A stretch of 64,000 bases of DNA from CAKZNE01 sp002695025. Lineage in GTDB: Bacteria; Bacteroidota; Bacteroidia; Flavobacteriales; Schleiferiaceae. Positions 60,089 through 64,000 of the stretch are shown in pieces. The first letter of the stretch is position 1. Each line of letters starts with the position of its first letter. The translations under genes were made by a program, and so were the position numbers. The notes beneath the pieces are model-generated. The model was not told the origin of the DNA, did no database searches, and saw only the letters and a program-made list of their open reading frames with translations. The stretch lies in the NCBI GenBank assembly GCA_913043285.1, contig CAJWML010000023.1:1-64000 (forward strand), read 5' to 3'.

Positions 60089-60484
60089 ATGAGTGCACAC
60101 GACAACCATAGCAAAGAGGAAATTCATTCTAAAGTGCTGAGAGCCGGACGGAGAACTTACTTTTTTGACGTAAGAGCCACAAAGGCAGATGATTATTACC
60201 TGACCATTACCGAAAGTAAGAAGCATACCAATGAAAACGGCACCGCCTTTTACAAAAAGCATAAGATCTACCTGTACAAGGAAGATTTTGAACGCTTTTG
60301 TGATCTGCTGAACGAGGTTACCGATTACATTATTGATGAAAAAGGAGAAGAGGTGATCTCTGAAACACACCAACCTGATTTCCATGCGGAAGAAGGTAAT
60401 AACCACCAGGAGGATAAAAAACCCGAACCTATGGCTATAGAAACCGGAAACTCCTTTACGGATGTAAACTTTGAAGATATTTAG
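60089..60484 (+). CDS. DUF3276/PUR-family nucleic-acid-binding protein
   Basis: A 131-residue protein. Residues ~10-85 form a PUR repeat (LRAGRRTYFFDVRATKADDYYLTITESKK, in part), as in Borrelia BpuR; two such units form the nucleic-acid-binding fold through dimerisation. The C-terminal ~45 residues are acidic, low-complexity. It may bind RNA or DNA and regulate expression; targets are unknown. It is a monocistronic gene with its own box and terminator. Confidence 0.88.
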   Translation: MSAHDNHSKEEIHSKVLRAGRRTYFFDVRATKADDYYLTITESKKHTNENGTAFYKKHKIYLYKEDFERFCDLLNEVTDYIIDEKGEEVISETHQPDFHAEEGNNHQEDKKPEPMAIETGNSFTDVNFEDI

Positions 60485-60515
60485 GAAGGTTTGATTCCTC
60501 CTCTGGAAACTCTTT

Positions 60516-60538
60516 AGCCGCGTTCAGCGGCTTTTTTT
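60516..60538. terminator. Intrinsic terminator between convergent genes
   Basis: 6-base GC-rich stem AGCCGC / GCGGCT with loop GTTCA and a T-run, 31 bases after the PUR gene. The T-run overlaps the stop codon of the convergent FMN reductase gene. It terminates mainly the plus-strand gene. Confidence 0.8.
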
Positions 60539-61067
60539 ATTTAAGGAAGTTCAGGAATTCTTTAGCCTGTTTTTGCAAAACCGTTACGGTTTCCGTGTGC
60601 TCAAACCCATCTTCACCCTCTATGATCAGTTCGTTTAAACGTGAAATAGGCACTTTCATTGAAAACACCTCCGCCCGCAGGTGATGCATGACATCCGTAA
60701 GGTGATCCAACCCCCGCAAATTACCGGCACGGCCAGTAGCCACACCAACCAATGCAATCCCCTTACCTTTCCATACAGTGGGTTTCACCGCATCCAGGAA
60801 GGCTTTGAAGATACCCGGATAACTCCCATTGTATTCAGGAGCAACAATAACTAACCCCCTGGCCGGAACAATTTTTCTATGGATCACATCCTCAAAGGTT
60901 TCAGTGCGGTTGCCAAAACTGTCGTTGTACATAAAGTCTTCCGGCAATTCGGCCATTTGAAAAACCTCGGAAGCCTCTCCAAGCTCCTCCAGTATTTCGT
61001 GGTATTTCTCAACTATCCTCAAGGTTTGATTTTGAGGACGGTGGGTGGTACATATTACGGTTATCAT
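60537..61067 (-). CDS. NADPH-dependent FMN reductase-family protein
   Basis: A 176-residue flavodoxin-like reductase. The flavin-phosphate loop is CTTHRPQNQT near the N-terminus, and the APEYNGSYPGIFKAFLDAV segment is diagnostic of the NADPH-FMN reductase/quinone reductase group. It would reduce FMN, quinones or azo compounds in the cytoplasm. The 181 bases between it and parA hold no recognised feature apart from a weak promoter-like TATTTTTTG. Confidence 0.88.
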   Translation of the reverse strand: MITVICTTHRPQNQTLRIVEKYHEILEELGEASEVFQMAELPEDFMYNDSFGNRTETFEDVIHRKIVPARGLVIVAPEYNGSYPGIFKAFLDAVKPTVWKGKGIALVGVATGRAGNLRGLDHLTDVMHHLRAEVFSMKVPISRLNELIIEGEDGFEHTETVTVLQKQAKEFLNFLK

Positions 61068-61248
61068 CAGCTTGTTAAAAAAACATCGGGAAGCTTCGTT
61101 AAATCAGGCCTTCCCAAACAATTGAATATTGTATTTTAGGGCTGCTTTAGTTCCTGGAACCTGATTGCTAAAATGCCTCTGATTTCTAAATAATTAAAGC
61201 CATTTGAATATTTTTTGTCTTCTTGCTAATAAACAGAATTGAAGAACT

Positions 61249-62031
61249 ATGGGAAAAACGGTAGCTATAGCTAACCAGAAAGGTGGCGTGGGAAAAACTA
61301 CAACCTCTGTAAACCTGGCCGCCTGCCTGGGTGTGCTTGAAAAAAAGGTTTTGCTGGTAGATGCTGACCCCCAGGCCAATTCAACCTCGGCCCTGGGTTT
61401 TGATCCTGATAATATATCCCTGGGAACCTACCAGGTACTGGAACACGAGAACAAGGCAGGAGAAGTGATACTGAAAACCAAATCTCCAAACCTGGACCTG
61501 CTCCCCGCCCAGATAGACCTTGTAGCGGTTGAAATTGAACTGGTGGATAAGGATCAGCGCGAGCAGATGCTGAAACGCGCACTGCAGGATGTAAAGGATG
61601 ATTATGATTACATCATTATTGACTGTGCCCCTTCGCTGGGACTTATTACACTGAATGCCCTCACTGCTGCAGACTCGGTAATTGTTCCTATTCAATGTGA
61701 ATATTTTGCCCTGGAAGGCTTGGGCAAACTGCTCAATACCATTAAAAGTGTTCAGAACCTGCACAATCCGGACCTGGATATTGAAGGGCTTCTGCTCACT
61801 ATGTTTGACTCACGTCTGCGCCTTTCCAACCAGGTAGTTGAAGAGGTTAAAACCCACTTTCAGAAAATGGTGTTCAGCACCATTATTCAGCGTAATGTGC
61901 GCCTGAGTGAAGCACCCAGCTATGGGGAATCCATTATTATGTATGATGCCGCCAGCAACGGAGCAGCCAATTACCTGAACCTGGCGCAGGAGTTCCTGGA
62001 GAAAAATGAAGCTGTTAAGGAAACGGCCTGA
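61249..62031 (+). CDS. parA: Chromosome partitioning ATPase ParA/Soj
   Basis: A 260-residue deviant Walker A ATPase: KGGVGKTTTSVNLA, VLLVDADPQANST, YIIIDCAPSLGLITLNAL. It positions ParB-bound origin DNA. It lacks the N-terminal extension of plasmid ParA, which supports a chromosomal Soj type. parB follows after 109 bases; the pair normally lies near the replication origin, so this may be true here. Confidence 0.95.
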   Translation: MGKTVAIANQKGGVGKTTTSVNLAACLGVLEKKVLLVDADPQANSTSALGFDPDNISLGTYQVLEHENKAGEVILKTKSPNLDLLPAQIDLVAVEIELVDKDQREQMLKRALQDVKDDYDYIIIDCAPSLGLITLNALTAADSVIVPIQCEYFALEGLGKLLNTIKSVQNLHNPDLDIEGLLLTMFDSRLRLSNQVVEEVKTHFQKMVFSTIIQRNVRLSEAPSYGESIIMYDAASNGAANYLNLAQEFLEKNEAVKETA

Positions 62032-62077
62032 TAATTTTCCAGCCCTCATTCATTTTATAAAGCTCAATTAATCTCAT

Positions 62078-62085
62078 TATTTTTG
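62078..62085 (+). promoter_or_regulatory. Candidate -7 box (TATTTTTG) for parB
   Basis: Exact TAnnTTTG in the 109-base parA-parB gap, 55 bases before the parB ATG, with a TTTA 20 bases upstream. parB may therefore have its own promoter. Confidence 0.4.
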
Positions 62086-62140
62086 GCTCCGTATTTGTTC
62101 GGGAGAGTCCGGCATTTTCAAAATAAAAGACCGTAACGGA

Positions 62141-63043
62141 ATGGCAGCACCCAAAAGACAAGCCCTGGGAAGAGGACTTTCAGCTTTGTTAAAAGAAACC
62201 GAAAATGTAAGTTCGGCCAGTGACCAGAATGCTGAAAAGCTGGTTGGTGCCATTGCCGAGATCGAAATTGACCGCGTTGCAGAAAACCCCTTTCAACCGC
62301 GTACCAACTTTGACCAGGAAGCTATAGAAGAGCTTAGTACTTCTATCCGCGAATTAGGTGTTATTCAACCTATTACGGTGCGGAAAATGGGTAAAAACTC
62401 TTTCCAGATCATCAGTGGCGAGCGGAGGTTCAGGGCCAGTAAGCTGGCCGGCCTTAAAACCATACCCGCCTACATCCGCCTGGCTGACGACCAAAGCATG
62501 CTTGAAATGGCCCTGGTGGAAAACATCCAGCGCGAGGAATTGGATGCCATTGAAATAGCATTGAGCTACCAACGCCTGATCGAAGAATGTGACCTAACCC
62601 AGGAAGCCATGAGCGAAAGAGTAGGTAAAAAGAGATCTACCGTTACCAACTATCTCAGGCTCCTTAAACTACAACCTATTATCCAGGCTGGACTTCGTGA
62701 TAAAATGATCAGCATGGGTCATGCCCGCGCTATTGTAAACGTGGAAAACCCGGATGAACAGCTGGATATATACGAACAAACCATTGCCCGCGAACTATCG
62801 GTAAGGCAGGTAGAAGAGGCCGTACGCAGGCTGAAGGAAAAAGACAGTAAGGCTAAAAAGGAAGGTTCGTCCAAAGACTCCCCCGCCCTTCCTGAAAAAT
62901 ACCACGAAATTCGCGATGTGCTTTCCCAGCATTTTGATTCACAGGTGAGCCTCAGCCGCTCTAATCGCGGTAAAGGAAAAATCGTTATTCCCTTTAAAAA
63001 TGATCACGATTTTGAACGAATTCTTGATCTGCTGACGCCTTGA
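62141..63043 (+). CDS. parB: Chromosome partitioning protein ParB/Spo0J
   Basis: A 300-residue ParB. The CTP-binding/clamp motif is ISGERRFRASKLAGL, followed by ALVENIQREELDAIEIA and a helix-turn-helix (TQEAMSERVGKKRSTVTNYLRLL); the C-terminal ~60 residues are the dimerisation domain. ParB loads at parS and spreads as a CTP-dependent clamp. I looked for a parS-like site in the neighbouring gaps and did not find a convincing one. The next gene overlaps the stop by 4 bases. Confidence 0.96.
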   Translation: MAAPKRQALGRGLSALLKETENVSSASDQNAEKLVGAIAEIEIDRVAENPFQPRTNFDQEAIEELSTSIRELGVIQPITVRKMGKNSFQIISGERRFRASKLAGLKTIPAYIRLADDQSMLEMALVENIQREELDAIEIALSYQRLIEECDLTQEAMSERVGKKRSTVTNYLRLLKLQPIIQAGLRDKMISMGHARAIVNVENPDEQLDIYEQTIARELSVRQVEEAVRRLKEKDSKAKKEGSSKDSPALPEKYHEIRDVLSQHFDSQVSLSRSNRGKGKIVIPFKNDHDFERILDLLTP

Positions 63044-63687
63044 ATCCTTTCGGCTGGAAATACCAACGCTGTTCAAAGGCCTTTTGGATATTCCTTTTCT
63101 GCTGGGTAAGCAGCACTACAGTATTTGCCCAGGAACCGGATACCACTGCCGAAGCCTCTAAAGATTCGGTATTGTATGGCTTAGTGAATGATACCACTGT
63201 GAACGCCACTGCCGAAGAAATTGAACCCAAAGATACCGCGCAGACCCATTCCGTAGCCACCGCCACCTGGCTATCCACGGCCTTTCCCGGCCTCGGCCAG
63301 ATCTACAATCGTAAATACTGGAAACTACCCATTGTTTACGGTGCCTTGGGAACTACCATCTACTTTATCATTGACAACAACAAAAGCTACCACTATTTCC
63401 TGGATGGCTTTTATCAGATAACAGCTACTCCGGAAAACGACCGTTTTCTGGGTGTATATGATGAAAGACAACTGATAGAGCTGCAGAATATTTATCGCAA
63501 ATGGCGGGATCTCAATATAGTATTGGCCGGAGTAGCATACGCCCTGAACATACTGGATGCACACGTAGATGCCCATTTATATTATTATGACATTGATGAT
63601 GACCTGACCTTCCGTTGGGAACCTACCATTATCCGGGGACCAGGATACCATGCAATGGGGGTAAGCTTAAAACTCACTATAAAATGA
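63040..63687 (+). CDS. DUF5683 exported membrane protein
   Basis: A 215-residue protein with signal peptide (ending VFAQ), a variable Thr/Ala/Glu-rich linker, then TAFPGLGQIYNRKYWKLPIVYGALGTT, the DUF5683 hallmark, and further hydrophobic segments. Function is unknown. The start is TTG at 63040, overlapping parB by 4 bases. The order parA-parB-DUF5683-dapB is conserved in Bacteroidota. Confidence 0.88.
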   Translation: MNPFGWKYQRCSKAFWIFLFCWVSSTTVFAQEPDTTAEASKDSVLYGLVNDTTVNATAEEIEPKDTAQTHSVATATWLSTAFPGLGQIYNRKYWKLPIVYGALGTTIYFIIDNNKSYHYFLDGFYQITATPENDRFLGVYDERQLIELQNIYRKWRDLNIVLAGVAYALNILDAHVDAHLYYYDIDDDLTFRWEPTIIRGPGYHAMGVSLKLTIK

Positions 63688-64000
63688 AAGTAGCACTCAT
63701 CGGTTACGGCAAAATGGGACATTCCATAGAATCTATCCTGGCCGAACGTGGGCACGAAGTTACGGCCCGTTTTGGAAGGGACGGCATTGATAAACAGGCT
63801 TTACAAAAAGCTGATGTAGCCATTGAATTTACCCGCCCGGAAGGAGCCTTCGGTAATATTGCCGCTTGTTTTGAGTGCAGTGTTCCGGTGGTTTCGGGTA
63901 CAACCGGCTGGTTAGCCCGGTATGATGAAGCCGTAAAACTGTGTGAACGGGAAGAAGGTACTTTTTTATACGCTTCTAACTTCAGCCTTGGGGTGAATCT
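63684..64000 (+). CDS. dapB: 4-hydroxy-tetrahydrodipicolinate reductase DapB (3' end cut by window)
   Basis: The first ~105 residues of DapB, which reduces HTPA with NAD(P)H in lysine/diaminopimelate synthesis. The N-terminal Rossmann motif is VALIGYGKMGHSI, then DVAIEFTRPEG, VVSGTTGW and YASNFSLGVN, all standard. The ATG overlaps the DUF5683 stop by 4 bases. The gene continues past the window. Confidence 0.95.
   Translation, partial: MKVALIGYGKMGHSIESILAERGHEVTARFGRDGIDKQALQKADVAIEFTRPEGAFGNIAACFECSVPVVSGTTGWLARYDEAVKLCEREEGTFLYASNFSLGVN

Noticed and set aside
61150..61160. GTTCC-T-GGAAC palindrome upstream of parA as a possible parS
   Set aside because: Known parS sites are 14-16 bases with a longer centre (GTTnCACGTGnAAC type); this one is too short and occurs once.

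Overview
The window is chromosomal DNA from a Bacteroidota bacterium, most likely in the Flavobacteriales; the family cannot be fixed from this sequence alone (Cryomorphaceae or Schleiferiaceae-like is a guess). Reasons: type IX secretion (T9SS) sorting domains on several exported proteins, a long NusB, the gene orders pyrG-yidC and parA-parB-DUF5683-dapB, Bacteroidota-restricted families (DUF3276/PUR, DUF4199, DUF6438, DUF5683), few Shine-Dalgarno sites, and repeated TAnnTTTG boxes upstream of genes, the -7 element of the Bacteroidota primary sigma factor.

Layout. 1-3180 is the accessory part: the end of an epoxide-hydrolase-like gene, a GNAT acetyltransferase, then a cluster of five complete REP-type palindromes and one half copy. 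They surround a REP-associated tyrosine transposase (RAYT), an AT-rich RES-domain gene and a second, truncated copy of the 3' end of the next gene. 3074-9743 (minus strand) holds a small exported protein, a methyltransferase, an OsmC protein, and a TPR protein coupled to an outer-membrane barrel protein. 9922-15627 carries ftsE, two glycosyltransferases, kptA, queA and a secreted propeller-like protein. 15587-19995 has a PAP2 phosphatase diverging from a CheR-CheB-EEP-nuclease operon, then a lipoprotein. 20043-30705 (minus) is housekeeping: pyrG-yidC-DUF6438, and guaB followed by three folding-factor genes and a MoxR ATPase. 30835-38949 (minus) contains a large T9SS type B surface protein and the operon MORN protein-mnmA-subtilase-nitronate monooxygenase.

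39045-46504 is a surface-glycan region. It has a complete set of enzymes for GDP-D-glycero-alpha-D-manno-heptose, with two of them fused in one 622-residue polypeptide that also carries an unexpected kinase-like third domain, followed by membrane and family 2 glycosyltransferases. At 46611-46707 lies the small SRP RNA gene with a clear promoter, followed by a TPR-PAS histidine kinase, a transaldolase-like gene, a threonylcarbamoyl-AMP synthase and a membrane protein.

52018-58090 (minus) is a seven-gene operon: leucine dehydrogenase, nusB, a DUF1573 lipoprotein, yajC, a YbbR-like protein, coaE and nnr. 58222-64000 has an ABC exporter, a PUR-family regulator, an FMN reductase, and parA-parB-DUF5683-dapB, the last gene cut by the window edge.

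Genes are densely packed: many starts and stops overlap by 4-40 bases, and no gene-free stretch exceeds 300 bases. No tRNA, rRNA, CRISPR array or prophage was seen. The points most worth following are the REP/RAYT cluster with its captured gene fragment, the RES gene inside it, and the three-domain heptose enzyme.
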